From Anaerolineales bacterium (GTDB lineage: Bacteria > Chloroflexota > Anaerolineae > Anaerolineales > Villigracilaceae), in the NCBI GenBank assembly GCA_030583925.1, contig CP129482.1:1798001-1862000 (forward strand): a stretch of 64,000 bases of DNA, written 5' to 3'. Numbering within the stretch: the first letter of the stretch is position 1; each line of letters starts with the position of its first letter. The position numbers were made by a program, and so were the translations under genes. Below, one piece after another: positions 15,600 through 24,973 of the stretch. The notes below the pieces were generated by a model. The model made no database searches, was not told where the DNA came from, and saw only the letters and a list, made by a program, of their open reading frames with translations.

Positions 15600-17777
15600 T
15601 TAGTGAATGTCATTTTGTTGCGATATGAGTCGGATACTTTCCCTCAACCGGTCCAACGCCGCAGGTCGGGGGTCCACCACGCTGGCGGATGCAACTGCAA
15701 GAAACAAACCGAGCAAACCGAGTATCTGCCAGAGAGGAATTGACCTCCCCTGCTGAGCCGGCACAGAAGGAGTTTCCGGGACTGGTGTAACCAGCGCCAA
15801 GGTTGGAGTGGCAGGCTTGTCCGGGGGTGTGTTTGTAGCCTGCGGCGTTACCATGAGCGTTGGTGTTGGAGATGGTGTCACCGCAACGGTTGGGGCTGCG
15901 GAAAACGGGATCACGATCAGGCCAGTATCGCTACTGCACTGGTCATGAATATCGCAAGCCACTGCCTTGACCGTATATTCTCCAGATGGAGCCAGTGTCC
16001 CATCTGCGAATCGCCTGTCCCAGGATATGGAGTCTGGGATTTTCCCCGGATCGAAGTTCAACACCAGCGCTGGCCAGCGATTCTGCGGGTCACTGATCGT
16101 CACCTTCACACTGGCAATCGGTAAGTGATTCGGGGACACCTTCAGGATCCCAGATTCCCAAATCCACCACCGTTCTGTAATAGAGACGCTGGGCGGACCG
16201 TTGTCAACGACCAAAGTGATCGAAGCTGGGTCGCTCATATTACCAGCGCGATCCCACCCGCGCATTAGCAATGTATATTGCCCATTTGTCGCTTCATTGG
16301 ATTGCCACGTAAAAGCCCAGGCATCGCTGCCATCCATCGAAACCGATTGCCAGGTCGTTCCACCATCCTGGGAAAGTTCGCCGCCCGCGGCGCCGGACGT
16401 TAAATCTTGAAGCGTTCCTGCCAACGGCACGTCTCCTTGCACCACCTCCCCGTTCAAGTGAGAGGTAATTTGCGAAACAGGAGGAACCGTATCCACGCGG
16501 ATCACTTCGGATAGAGTTAAATCATTTCCAGCCACATCACGCGCATAGGCTAATACTGGATGAACTCCGTCCGTGAAGTGGATCGGGAATGCAACCCAGG
16601 TTACGCCTTCATCCGTGCTTCCTGATAGTAAAGAAAGCCCGGAAACTTCATCCGTTGCAGTTGCCGACACATCCACCTCCGAGACATACCATCCATTCCT
16701 GCCATCCACTGGCGGAAGGATCAGGTTGAGAACAGGCGGCGTGATGTCACGCTGCCACGTGGACGATCCACTAGCTGTCCTGCCACTCGAGGAATTCGCA
16801 GAGTAATTTGCAGTTCCAATTCCTTCCGGTAATGGGAGGCTGCACGAACTCCCACACGTGAAGGGAGCCCCATTCAGATCTCCGCTGATGGTCACGTCAA
16901 ATCCCTGAGGATCGCTGGCGGTCAATTCCAGAATCTCATTACCTCTGCACCAACCCGCATCCCCCCAGAGATCACAATTCACCTGTCCAATGATTGTGGG
17001 AGGCAGGGGCGTTGGAGTCGGCGAAGGCGTATTGGTCGGTGTGAAGGTTGGCGTAAAAGTAGGCGTGGGTGTAAAGGTAAACGTTGCCGTGGCTGTGTTG
17101 GTCGGAGTGAAAGTAGGCGTAAAGGTCGAAGTCGGTGTATTCGTGATGGTAGGCGTGAAGGTGGCTGTAAACGTCGCGGTCGGTGTGTGAGACACGGTTG
17201 GTGTAAAGGTAGGCGTCCGCGAGGACGTAGGCGTAGCTGTGGAAGGTGGACCGATATAGTAGACATCAATGGAACGAAAATCCACGTACCCGCCAGAAGC
17301 GGTCAAGGACCACGTTCGACAACCCGAAGGCACGGTGAGGTCCATACTGACGAAGCCTGGCAGCCCTGAGCCGGTCTGTAAATACCAGGTTTTGACCGCA
17401 GAACAAGCGCGAAGCGTGGCGCTTCCCGTCCCTGGGTCCGGGGTAAATCCCACCATGACCTCAAAGTAAGAGACATTACGGTCAAAGGAACCGCTTGCCA
17501 CACCGCCATTGCCCAACCGGGTGACCCACTCGGAACAACTTGAACCGCAATACGTTCCACCTTCCTCCGGTGGTAGGGAAGAACCATCCCGATGGGTGAT
17601 GTACACGTACTGAGCAGGACCACTCCAATCGATGTAGCCAATATTATGCGCCTGGTCGTAGGTGCGACCTTCCTGCAAGGCAATGGCAGCCAGTGGAGCC
17701 GCGCCTGTAGAAACTGTCGTCCATAGCAAGAGGACTGGAAGAAACAATGTAATCAAACCAATTCGCACATATCGCAT
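15600..17777 (-). CDS. Secreted Thr-Pro-linker surface protein with Ig-like domains
   Basis: The ATG at 17777 is preferred over the longer frame because GGGAG lies six bases upstream and a signal peptide follows directly ([20 protein letters not shown]). The protein has 725 residues. About residues 30-180 form a beta-rich domain with paired cysteines; 185-265 is a Thr/Pro repeat (PTFTPT units); the rest holds two or three Ig-like or FlgD-like beta domains (for example [20 protein letters not shown]), a second Thr/Pro linker and a C-terminal membrane helix ([19 protein letters not shown]). Such linkers are common in Anaerolineae exported proteins. It sits in the transfer operon, so a role as a cell-surface adhesin or mating-pair factor is plausible but unproven. 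Confidence 0.8.
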   Translation of the reverse strand: MRYVRIGLITLFLPVLLLWTTVSTGAAPLAAIALQEGRTYDQAHNIGYIDWSGPAQYVYITHRDGSSLPPEEGGTYCGSSCSEWVTRLGNGGVASGSFDRNVSYFEVMVGFTPDPGTGSATLRACSAVKTWYLQTGSGLPGFVSMDLTVPSGCRTWSLTASGGYVDFRSIDVYYIGPPSTATPTSSRTPTFTPTVSHTPTATFTATFTPTITNTPTSTFTPTFTPTNTATATFTFTPTPTFTPTFTPTNTPSPTPTPLPPTIIGQVNCDLWGDAGWCRGNEILELTASDPQGFDVTISGDLNGAPFTCGSSCSLPLPEGIGTANYSANSSSGRTASGSSTWQRDITPPVLNLILPPVDGRNGWYVSEVDVSATATDEVSGLSLLSGSTDEGVTWVAFPIHFTDGVHPVLAYARDVAGNDLTLSEVIRVDTVPPVSQITSHLNGEVVQGDVPLAGTLQDLTSGAAGGELSQDGGTTWQSVSMDGSDAWAFTWQSNEATNGQYTLLMRGWDRAGNMSDPASITLVVDNGPPSVSITERWWIWESGILKVSPNHLPIASVKVTISDPQNRWPALVLNFDPGKIPDSISWDRRFADGTLAPSGEYTVKAVACDIHDQCSSDTGLIVIPFSAAPTVAVTPSPTPTLMVTPQATNTPPDKPATPTLALVTPVPETPSVPAQQGRSIPLWQILGLLGLFLAVASASVVDPRPAALDRLRESIRLISQQNDIH
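17010..17240 (-). repeat. Low-complexity tandem repeat coding for the Thr-Pro linker
   Basis: Short, imperfect units of 6-18 bases rich in GTAGGCGT and GTGAAGG on the plus strand repeat through this stretch and encode TPT/FTPT units. It lies inside the surface-protein gene and is likely prone to length change by slippage. Confidence 0.8.
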
Positions 17778-17794
17778 ATCAAACTCCCACAGGA

Positions 17795-17962
17795 TCAATA
17801 TTCCTGGAAATCCCGAATGCCGAGATGAAACAAGAAGAACAGCAAAGCCGCCAGTGTCATCAGCACCAGACATGCGATCAGGAAGAACTTGACCGGAACC
17901 ACGAGCCCCAGCAAGTAACCTGCAAACAAACCAACGACAACTCCAGCGGCGAATTTGAACAT
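17795..17962 (-). CDS. Small two-helix membrane protein
   Basis: A 55-residue frame starts at the ATG at 17962 with GGAAG just upstream, one base after the stop of the preceding gene, and ends 17 bases before the surface-protein start. It has two hydrophobic segments ([18 protein letters not shown] and [20 protein letters not shown]). Its tail carries the ribosome binding site of the next gene. Size, hydrophobicity and tight packing support a real gene. It may be a small inner-membrane part of the transfer channel. Confidence 0.65.
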   Translation of the reverse strand: MFKFAAGVVVGLFAGYLLGLVVPVKFFLIACLVLMTLAALLFFLFHLGIRDFQEY

Positions 17963-17963
17963 C

Positions 17964-18323
17964 TCACTTCCCAGCCTCCGACCTCAGGATCATGGTCAGC
18001 CGGCGGGCATCGAGATCACGCCACCAGGCAATTTCGTCCAGGATGAGATGGTATTCCCCAAGCATTCCTTTCATGGACAGAGACTCAAACCATGTCTTCA
18101 GACCTGTTTTGAAATATTCCTCCAGATTCCCCTTCCGAATGAAGGCAATATCCATTTGAAACGGTTGCAGCGACTGCGCCTCAGACCCTGTGGCTGCTCT
18201 CACTTTGCTGGTATGAGCGATCAACCATTCCAGAAACAGTCTCAGGCGAAGATCATCCAGACGCAGTGCCTGGCTGGATATATCCGCTGCCATCTGCTCG
18301 ACCAGAATATTCAAATCATTCAT
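17964..18323 (-). CDS. Hypothetical helical protein in the transfer operon
   Basis: The ATG at 18323 is chosen because it overlaps the stop of the upstream 42-codon gene as ATGA; an in-frame ATG nine bases earlier is less well placed. The product has 119 residues, mostly helical and charged, with no membrane segment and no family I recognise (DLRLRLFLEWLIAHTSK, YHLILDEIAWWRDLD). One base separates its stop from the next start. Cytoplasmic accessory factor by context only. Confidence 0.65.
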   Translation of the reverse strand: MNDLNILVEQMAADISSQALRLDDLRLRLFLEWLIAHTSKVRAATGSEAQSLQPFQMDIAFIRKGNLEEYFKTGLKTWFESLSMKGMLGEYHLILDEIAWWRDLDARRLTMILRSEAGK

Positions 18324-18448
18324 TGATCCCATCCATTATCCGGTCGGGACATAACCCAGGCGAGGTAAACGATCCCGATGGCCGTACCCACACAGACAAG
18401 CGGGCCGCCGCAAAAGGCCAACAAGAAACGCAGAATGATCGTGTCCAT
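18320..18448 (-). CDS. Very small membrane protein
   Basis: This 42-residue frame begins at 18448 inside the stop codon of the coupling-protein gene (TGATG overlap) and ends in an ATGA overlap with the next gene. It is one long hydrophobic helix (LLAFCGGPLVCVGTAIGIVY) with a short polar tail. The two exact stop-start overlaps are strong evidence of translation. A small stabilising subunit of the neighbouring coupling protein is possible. Confidence 0.6.
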   Translation of the reverse strand: MDTIILRFLLAFCGGPLVCVGTAIGIVYLAWVMSRPDNGWDQ

Positions 18449-20922
18449 CAGAAACCCAGCCTCCGTTCATCCTCCTGCGCCGCAGGCTGGGTGACTCTGC
18501 CGTTCTGATTTTCCATTCTCACCGCCAGAAACTCATCCAGCAGATGGGACAACGCCGCAGGAAGCATGCCCTTCAGGACCTTCGATGCTTTTTCCTGCCA
18601 GCCGTCGGCGGGGAGGTAATCCGCAGGATGCGCCGCAATCACTTCTTCGATCAGCGCTTTCACCCTGCCACTATCAGCGTGCGGCAAGGGCTTGATCTGG
18701 GTCAGCGTGGGCGGCTGCCAGCGGCCGGCGATACGGGCGCGAAGCCAACATTGCAGGGAAGGCAGGTCCAGTGTCATGTCGCCATATCGCATTGTGGAGC
18801 TCAACGTGGCGCGAATTAAGTCGGCGTCTTCCGGGTCGGGAGAGAAGAACATTTGCGTGGAGGTGTTGGCGAGCAACGCCTGCACGACCGGCTCCATTCC
18901 TTCCACTTTGCGCATCAAGGAGAGCGATTGCGCCAGCACGAACATGCGCGCGCCGAACTTGGCGCCCTCTGAAAGCATGGATTCCAGTCTCATCCCCGAA
19001 CCGATCTCCTGCGCTTCATCCACAATGAAATAAAAGGGCACAGGTCTTTCCAGCGTCGCGCGCCGATAAGCCGCATCAAAGACGTTGTATAAAACTGAAG
19101 CGGTCAACCGCGCGCCCTCGCGTCCCATCTCGCCAGAAGGCAGGCGCAGAACGATCCAGGCCTTTTCCTCCACCCATTTGTTCATATCCACGAAGCGATC
19201 CTGGTGCATGGCGGAAAACAGCCAGGGGGAGAGTTCCAGCGCCATCACCTTGGAGAGCACAGGGCTGATGACTTCCGTGACCCAGCCCTGACTCCACTTA
19301 TCCCCTTCGCCAGTCTGTCCAAGCAGGGCATCCAAAGCCAGCGCGCCCATGCGCTCACCCGGCGGCAATTGCGCCATCGCCTTGTGCCGCCATTCCTTGT
19401 TGAAGGCCATGAAGACCACATGCAGGAGACCGAGACCATCTTCGGGATGTTTTTGATTCCAGACGTGCGCCAGGCGGAACAACCCAAGCAGGGCCGCCTG
19501 CATGCGCGGTCCCCAGTAATCGTCCCAAATGCGCCGGCCGATCTGCACGATGGCGTTGCCAGCCCAGGTAAAGTCGGGGACCGCGAGCAGATTCAATGGG
19601 ATGACTTGAGGCTGGTCGGGTGTGATGATCCGTAATCTCTGGATTGCCTTCCGCCGTTGCTCATCCGGCAGTTGGGCAATCGCATCCGTGAAGGCATCCG
19701 CCAGGGAAACATGCGGATCGGCGAGGAAGATGCCAGGCGCGTCATCGCCGCGGGAAAACAATTGCTCCAACATCGCAAAGACGAAGGACGATTTACCGCT
19801 GCGGCTGCCGCCTGTGGCGAGTCCATGCCCGTCCGGGTCCACACCTATCCATTCATTTGTGGCAACACTTCGCCCAATCTTGAATTCCGCTTCGAGCAAA
19901 GGCTGGGATGGCGGCGGCGCAGGTACCTCCTGCCAGACGGCGCGATCCAACAGCCCGGAGCCTTCTCCCAATTGAAGCGGAGCGATCAGACCTGCCAGCT
20001 CCCCTGCTGGCAGGGGAAAGCCATGCTTGCGAATTTCAGGCCATACCTTGGCAAGAGGTTTCCAGGATTGCTCTCCTGCCAATAGAGACAAATCCATCCG
20101 GGTAGATAGCGTCATGGCGGCTTTGAGCAAAGGCTCCTGAATGCGCTTTTCCAAAACTTCCTTCGGGATCGAGCGCCAATCCAGCCAGGAACGAATCCCC
20201 CAGGCACAGGCAAGACAAATTGCGACGCCCGCGATCACAATCAAGAGGACAGGCAGAGGATTGAACCAGCCGGCGAACAGGATGCCCCCGCTGATGCCCG
20301 CCGTCAACATGCCAAGAAACAATCCGGCGCGCAGAAAATCCAATTTCAATCCCCAGGGGTTCGGCGTGTTATTTTCGACACCACCTTCCGTTCCATATGA
20401 GTAGGCGGAAAGGCTGCGCAGGCGCTCCTGCAATTGATCTTCATTCCCCAACAGCCACAACCTCAAACTGATTTCTCTGCCATCCCGCGCCGCGCTGATC
20501 AACCGGCTTCCGATGGCAAGCAGCGGGTCGCTGTCTTTCGCGGAGGCGATGAGCGATGGCAAACGATTGGAGGAATGCAGTACATAGCCGCTTCCTTCGA
20601 TGGAGGCAGAGCCCAACTTCCGCCAGCGGGAATGCTGTCCGGTCATGGCAGCCCAGGCCTGTGCGACGCTCTCCGCCACATGAGGAGGGAGATACAAACG
20701 AACGCGCAATCCCTTGGACGAAGCGACCCATTCGACCACGGAAGGAAAAGGCAACTGTCCAATCCAGCTCATCACCTGCGCGCGCAGATCATCGAGAGCG
20801 TGCGGAGCAAAGAGCAATTCCCAGCCCTGCCATTGTCCATTGCAAAGAGGACAATCACCTGGTGTAGATGCAAATTCATAACCACAATGAATACACGTGT
20901 ACCCGTTCTTTGGGTAAATCAT
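18448..20922 (-). CDS. VirD4/TraD-like type IV coupling protein
   Basis: The start at 20922 has AGGAG seven bases upstream and overlaps the VirB4-like gene's stop as ATGA. The 824-residue protein has an N-terminal zinc ribbon (TCIHCGYEF with DCPLCNG), two membrane helices around 195-240, Walker A GGSRSGKS near 370 and Walker B FIVDEAQEIG near 635, followed by the segment LAQSLSLMRKVEG typical of the TraG/VirD4 group. Such ATPases dock substrate DNA or protein to the secretion channel. The zinc ribbon at the N-terminus, ahead of the membrane helices, is unusual. It follows the VirB4-like ATPase directly, as expected of a conjugation operon. Confidence 0.85.
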   Translation of the reverse strand: MIYPKNGYTCIHCGYEFASTPGDCPLCNGQWQGWELLFAPHALDDLRAQVMSWIGQLPFPSVVEWVASSKGLRVRLYLPPHVAESVAQAWAAMTGQHSRWRKLGSASIEGSGYVLHSSNRLPSLIASAKDSDPLLAIGSRLISAARDGREISLRLWLLGNEDQLQERLRSLSAYSYGTEGGVENNTPNPWGLKLDFLRAGLFLGMLTAGISGGILFAGWFNPLPVLLIVIAGVAICLACAWGIRSWLDWRSIPKEVLEKRIQEPLLKAAMTLSTRMDLSLLAGEQSWKPLAKVWPEIRKHGFPLPAGELAGLIAPLQLGEGSGLLDRAVWQEVPAPPPSQPLLEAEFKIGRSVATNEWIGVDPDGHGLATGGSRSGKSSFVFAMLEQLFSRGDDAPGIFLADPHVSLADAFTDAIAQLPDEQRRKAIQRLRIITPDQPQVIPLNLLAVPDFTWAGNAIVQIGRRIWDDYWGPRMQAALLGLFRLAHVWNQKHPEDGLGLLHVVFMAFNKEWRHKAMAQLPPGERMGALALDALLGQTGEGDKWSQGWVTEVISPVLSKVMALELSPWLFSAMHQDRFVDMNKWVEEKAWIVLRLPSGEMGREGARLTASVLYNVFDAAYRRATLERPVPFYFIVDEAQEIGSGMRLESMLSEGAKFGARMFVLAQSLSLMRKVEGMEPVVQALLANTSTQMFFSPDPEDADLIRATLSSTMRYGDMTLDLPSLQCWLRARIAGRWQPPTLTQIKPLPHADSGRVKALIEEVIAAHPADYLPADGWQEKASKVLKGMLPAALSHLLDEFLAVRMENQNGRVTQPAAQEDERRLGF

Positions 20923-22664
20923 CGAATCACTCCTGTTGCCCCCAACTGCTTCCAGAATTGAATCCATACAGGAGGAATGGAAACCAGCACAGGGAACAGT
21001 GCACCGCGTCCTGCGGATGGCGCGGCGAGAAACACACGCGGCGGCAAGCGTGATGTAGTCTCTGCGTTCCTGCGGGCTTCACTTTCGGGGACGCCCAGAG
21101 AGCGATAGAAGGCAAAGGCTTCGTCCGGACCGAGCCGACCAATGAAGGCGGTGGACGCCAGACTCAATGAAGTGGGATTCTTCATCAGGTCGGCAGGTAA
21201 GTGAGTGATCAGAGTTACGCCTACGCCGCGCTTGCGCGCCCGTCTGCCGAGTTCATCCAGCAGATCTGTAAACGGACCGCTTCGCAACAGACGCCAGCCT
21301 TCATCAATAAAGATGTCCATTGGCTGTTTGCCAACCGTAACAGCATGATATAAAAACCATGCCAGCACGGAATGCACGATGGCGCGGTTTTCTTCGCGCA
21401 GGGAGGAAAGATCGAAGTTCCACCATTGGCCGGTTGGAAAGTGAGGTGAAAGGAGGGATTTAGGTCTGTCGAAGAAGCCCTCGAACAACCCGCCGCGCAT
21501 GAAGGGTCGCAACAATGCCAGAGGCATCGCCGCTTCGGGCGCATTGATCGTGCCGAGCGTTTCCACGAATTCCGCAATAGACATTGCGCCGGGTCTTCGT
21601 TCCCACCGCCGCTTCACAGCTTCGTGCAGGGCAGCCTGAACGCTCGGAGATAAAACCGATTCACCTGCGAGGGCGGCGACGAGGAAGCGAACCGCAAGTA
21701 AAAGTTCAGCCGGGTTTTCACCCTGTAACGGGTGAATGAGGCATGTTTCTTTATCTTCCGGAATGCCAGCCGGCACGACCTTGCCACCAACCGCTTCACA
21801 CAGTTTGTTGTTCTCTCCCTCTGGATCAATGGAGATAACGGTGCGTCCCTGCAATAACCGCTGCAGCATGATCCAGCGCAATAGACTGGTCTTGCCCGCG
21901 CCGGGTTCACCGAGGATCAACGTGGTGGCATGAGGCGGAGGCGGGACTGCGGGATCAAGTCCTTTGGTAAAAGAGAAGTGCACGTCGCGACCATCGCGGG
22001 CATGTGTGCCGATCCAGACTGAATCTTCAACGGGCAATACTTGCCTTGAAGGTGCAGGTAATAATGGAAGTGTTTCTTCCAGGAAAAGAGTCGGTTCATC
22101 CAGTCCAGGGAAGAGTTTGCCTCCGGGCTGGAAATGATGCAGGGCGCGCTCGGCGATATAGAAGAGCCGCTGAGCGGTAAGTCCGCGGGCGCGCAAATTC
22201 GATTCGATGACTCTGCGAGCCGATTCAGCCTCCTCGAAGCGATTGCGTTCCACAAAGAGTGCGCTCATCAAAGCGATATGAAAAGCCGGCTTGCCGAAGG
22301 TTAATTCCGACTCGGCGGCATCCATTGCATGGTCCGCGGAACGTTCCGCCATCGAGGGACGGCGACCGGTCTTTTCCGCCAGCGCCATCATGAAACCTTC
22401 GAAGAGCGTGCGGCGTGCCCGCAGGGAACCGCGCAAAACATCGGGCGGTTCGCGGCGCAAAGCCAAAGAATACATCACTGGCAGGTTGGGATAGAAGACA
22501 TCGGACTGGAGGCGCGACCAGGGGCGATCCGCCATGCCCGGAACGCCAGTGCCGCGCGCCGACAATGGAAGCAAGTAACCACCAGGAAAGAGCAAGTGAT
22601 CTTCCAGGATTTCCACGGCTTCCGAGGCGATGGAGGCGGCGAACTGGTCTTGGGCTTCAGGCAT
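20919..22664 (-). CDS. VirB4/TraC-like conjugation ATPase
   Basis: The 581-residue reading starts at the second of two ATGs that follow the shared promoter element; the first, at 22673, overlaps that element. No ribosome binding site is visible. Walker A is LGEPGAGKTSLLRW near residue 250, Walker B IFIDEGWRLL near 450, followed by GRRARKRGVGVTLITHLPAD, a segment typical of VirB4 proteins. VirB4 powers assembly of, and transfer through, type IV secretion channels at the inner membrane. The N-terminal part is shorter than in classical VirB4, and the gene at 23001-23522 may supply the missing region. Confidence 0.85.
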   Translation of the reverse strand: MPEAQDQFAASIASEAVEILEDHLLFPGGYLLPLSARGTGVPGMADRPWSRLQSDVFYPNLPVMYSLALRREPPDVLRGSLRARRTLFEGFMMALAEKTGRRPSMAERSADHAMDAAESELTFGKPAFHIALMSALFVERNRFEEAESARRVIESNLRARGLTAQRLFYIAERALHHFQPGGKLFPGLDEPTLFLEETLPLLPAPSRQVLPVEDSVWIGTHARDGRDVHFSFTKGLDPAVPPPPHATTLILGEPGAGKTSLLRWIMLQRLLQGRTVISIDPEGENNKLCEAVGGKVVPAGIPEDKETCLIHPLQGENPAELLLAVRFLVAALAGESVLSPSVQAALHEAVKRRWERRPGAMSIAEFVETLGTINAPEAAMPLALLRPFMRGGLFEGFFDRPKSLLSPHFPTGQWWNFDLSSLREENRAIVHSVLAWFLYHAVTVGKQPMDIFIDEGWRLLRSGPFTDLLDELGRRARKRGVGVTLITHLPADLMKNPTSLSLASTAFIGRLGPDEAFAFYRSLGVPESEARRNAETTSRLPPRVFLAAPSAGRGALFPVLVSIPPVWIQFWKQLGATGVIR

Positions 22665-22669
22665 GGGCG

Positions 22670-22711
22670 GCATGATACAAAAACACCCGCAGGGGTGGTC
22701 TGCGGGTGTCG
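22670..22711 (-). promoter_or_regulatory. Conserved upstream element, copy 3
   Basis: Read on the minus strand: CGACAC (22711-22706), exactly 23 variable bases, then TTTTGTATCATGC (22682-22670). The same two blocks with the same 23-base spacing occur at 27841-27882 and 28906-28947. TATCAT could be a -10 box; the next ATG is then where transcription should begin, implying a leaderless message. In this copy the variable part is a hairpin. Confidence 0.65.
22678..22709 (-). terminator. Intrinsic terminator before the VirB4-like gene
   Basis: On the minus strand a perfect nine-base-pair stem ACACCCGCA/TGCGGGTGT with a nine-base loop is followed by TTTTTG. It lies about 115 bases after the stop of the small gene at 22825 and just before the VirB4-like start. 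It would separate the Tad-ATPase unit from the VirB4/VirD4 unit, or attenuate read-through. Confidence 0.75.
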
Positions 22712-22824
22712 GCAAGACTTTGTTTCAGCTGTTGCCATTCAGGTTCAATGCAAGCCGATTCAATCGAACCTGTGCAGAGACTCAGTTCCTCTCCTTTGCC
22801 TTTTCCAGTGTAATCCAATTAATG

Positions 22825-23004
22825 TTATTGACCCCACCCCTCCACCATGCCGTTCAACCGACTCAACGAAAACGCCTCGCAGGTGAAGGGATTAACCAAC
22901 ACGGGTATATTCTTGTCATCCACATCCCGCGTGTTGACGATCAACCACTGGCCATCCGGTCCCCAAGCGGACATTACCCGGACGAAACTCAGCGTTTCTC
23001 TCAA
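22825..23004 (-). CDS. Small hypothetical protein with TTG start
   Basis: A 59-codon frame starts at TTG 23004, which overlaps the preceding gene's TGA by three bases, and ends at 22825. The peptide (VMSAWGPDGQWLIVNTRDVD and on) has ordinary composition with an alternating beta-like core. An internal ATG would shorten it by nine residues. No family recognised. Packing in the operon is the main support. Confidence 0.5.
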   Translation of the reverse strand: MRETLSFVRVMSAWGPDGQWLIVNTRDVDDKNIPVLVNPFTCEAFSLSRLNGMVEGWGQ

Positions 23005-23522
23005 TGATATTCCAGGGTTGGGTTGAGAATCCAGCGGGTCAGTTCTTCAATTGCAGCCTGATCCAGATAACGCACCCGCAACCCAAAGCCAGCGCATAAC
23101 CCTGCTAGACCCTCCCACCATGCAATCCCCTCCTCACCTGGCAGTACAAACTCCAATACAGTTCGCCGCACAAAGGGAAGAGGGTATTCCTGCACGGCAA
23201 GGTATAAACCTTGGTGCAGAATATCCAAGCCCTCTGTAACAGGATTGTTCCATCCTTGGACCTGCTTCTGGAATCCCAATCTTGGCTCCGGATCGGGCCA
23301 GAACAATTGCAACAGCCGCAGTGTCCAGCCCGGCTGCATCGAAGACAGGATCGCCTGATACGCCTCCTGCGGTCGCACGTCGGGACGATCCGGGTCGGCA
23401 TACAACTCGGCGAATAAGCGGCGCGTATCATCCTCGCCGATCAACGCGGCGTGATCGCCGACTTGCGTAAAGCCCTTCGCAAGGACAAAGGTGCGCGTCG
23501 AGCCAACGACCTGCTCCGCCAT
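23001..23522 (-). CDS. Hypothetical protein, possible VirB4 N-terminal-like partner
   Basis: The 173-residue protein starts in a TAATG overlap with the CpaF-like gene stop. It has no membrane segment and no motif I can name. Sequences such as STRTFVLAKGFTQVGDH and ILSSMQPGWTLRLLQLFWPD recall the N-terminal domain of VirB4/TraC-type ATPases, where a membrane-facing region precedes the motor. Since the downstream VirB4-like protein is short at its N-terminus, a split VirB4 is one explanation. This is inference. Confidence 0.55.
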   Translation of the reverse strand: MAEQVVGSTRTFVLAKGFTQVGDHAALIGEDDTRRLFAELYADPDRPDVRPQEAYQAILSSMQPGWTLRLLQLFWPDPEPRLGFQKQVQGWNNPVTEGLDILHQGLYLAVQEYPLPFVRRTVLEFVLPGEEGIAWWEGLAGLCAGFGLRVRYLDQAAIEELTRWILNPTLEYH

Positions 23523-24970
23523 TACATCACTCCCTTGAAGATGGATTCGAGAATGTTCAAATCCGTCGCGCGAAAGCCCGGACGCATGGGACGATTGCCG
23601 GTGGGCATCAACCCTTTTCCCGGTTCATAGCGAAATAGTGGAGAGAACGAGGGGCGGGCGGCTGTCCGTTCCACAATCGGAGAGACCTCCACGATCTCGC
23701 GCACAATCTGTCCGTGCTGCGGATTGCGCTCGATATACACTGCCGCGGTCACCGCCTCCGCAAAGGATTGAGCGATTTGGATTTCAGACATGCGCGCCGC
23801 GTCGGGATGCGCCTGTACCACCTGCAGGAAACGCGGCCAGACGTGCTCGGCGCTGGTGGCATGGATCGTGAAGGCGGAATGCCCGTGTCCTGTCGCGGCG
23901 GCGCGAATGAGTTCCCAGGCTTCCGCGCCGCGCGCCTCGCCGATCACGACTCCATGTGGGCGCGAGCGCAAAGCTGAACGGATCAGGTCATACATGGTCA
24001 CAGGCGGCGGACCGCCGCGAATCTCAGGGCGGGTTACCGTGTAAACGATATTGCCCGTATCACTATTGCCATCTCCGTTCCAGCCGTTCAGGATGATCTC
24101 ATTGCTATCCTCCACGATGAACAGACGGATTGCGCCGCGGGGGTAATAGTCCAGCATCTCCTGGAGAATTCGTTGTCCCACAAATGTTTTCCCAGATCCC
24201 GTTGTGCCAGCAATGACCAGCGTGCCCCCATGCACCATCACGCTCAACAAATAATTCGCGGCCTCGGGGGTAAGAATCCCATTGCCGCGCGGGAAATCTT
24301 TTGGATCGAACTTGGGACGCGGGACAGGCGGGAGTCTGTTCTGACACAACAATGCCAAACTTCCCTGAGTCAGATCGGATGCGGTGCGGTAATTGGAGAC
24401 ACGCAAGGTGATCGTATCGCCATAAGGCGAGGCCGGCGGCATCACGTAATTGATGCGCACGCCTTTCCGTCTCACTGTCCCATCTCCCAATGGGACCATG
24501 ACCTGCAACATGGCATCTGCAATCGGGTAATCCGGCGTCGGCGCGCGCTGACCGGCGCGGTCGATCATGACTCGCAACGCATCGCCAATCCCATCCGGCG
24601 CGGTGCCGACGTGCTCCCAGCCGTTTGAGGTGGTGTACACGTAGATATGTCCCAGGTTGATGGCAATATCTTCTATGTCGGAACGCGCGATGAGTTCGAG
24701 CAGGGGACCCATGCCGGAGAGATCGCCGATCAAACGCAGGATGTATTCGGGCGGAAGTGTGACACCTGCGTCAACTGCCCTTGCGCTCACCTCGTCAAAT
24801 ACGCGGCGCGCCAGTGCTTCGATTTCGGTTGAGGAAAGTGAGCGTTGGAGGGATTCGATTGCTTTCTTGGCACGTCCCTCCTCCGCCAGAATATTCCACC
24901 AGCGCTCCATCTCATCCGCAGAACGCGCCTCGGTGACTGGCTTCAATGTTTTGCCGGCAATGTCAAACAT
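23522..24970 (-). CDS. CpaF/TadA (VirB11-family) secretion ATPase
   Basis: The 482-residue protein has the N-terminal domain of type II/IV secretion ATPases (PEYILRLIGDLSGMGPLLEL), Walker A IAGTTGSGKTFVG near residue 255, an Asp-box region (IRLFIVEDSNEI) and the Walker B/His-box region VVIGEARGAEAWELI with AAATGHGHSAFTIHA. These features are diagnostic of the CpaF/TadA group. It would form a hexamer on the inner membrane that drives pilus or channel assembly. It is coupled to the CpaE-like gene upstream (three-base gap) and to the next gene by TAATG. Confidence 0.9.
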   Translation of the reverse strand: MFDIAGKTLKPVTEARSADEMERWWNILAEEGRAKKAIESLQRSLSSTEIEALARRVFDEVSARAVDAGVTLPPEYILRLIGDLSGMGPLLELIARSDIEDIAINLGHIYVYTTSNGWEHVGTAPDGIGDALRVMIDRAGQRAPTPDYPIADAMLQVMVPLGDGTVRRKGVRINYVMPPASPYGDTITLRVSNYRTASDLTQGSLALLCQNRLPPVPRPKFDPKDFPRGNGILTPEAANYLLSVMVHGGTLVIAGTTGSGKTFVGQRILQEMLDYYPRGAIRLFIVEDSNEIILNGWNGDGNSDTGNIVYTVTRPEIRGGPPPVTMYDLIRSALRSRPHGVVIGEARGAEAWELIRAAATGHGHSAFTIHATSAEHVWPRFLQVVQAHPDAARMSEIQIAQSFAEAVTAAVYIERNPQHGQIVREIVEVSPIVERTAARPSFSPLFRYEPGKGLMPTGNRPMRPGFRATDLNILESIFKGVM

Positions 24971-24973
24971 CGC

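Noticed and set aside
16990..17260. Regularly repeated GTAGGCGT/GTGAAGG units that look array-like
   Set aside because: Units are short, contiguous and have no spacers; they encode a Thr-Pro linker, so this is not a CRISPR array.
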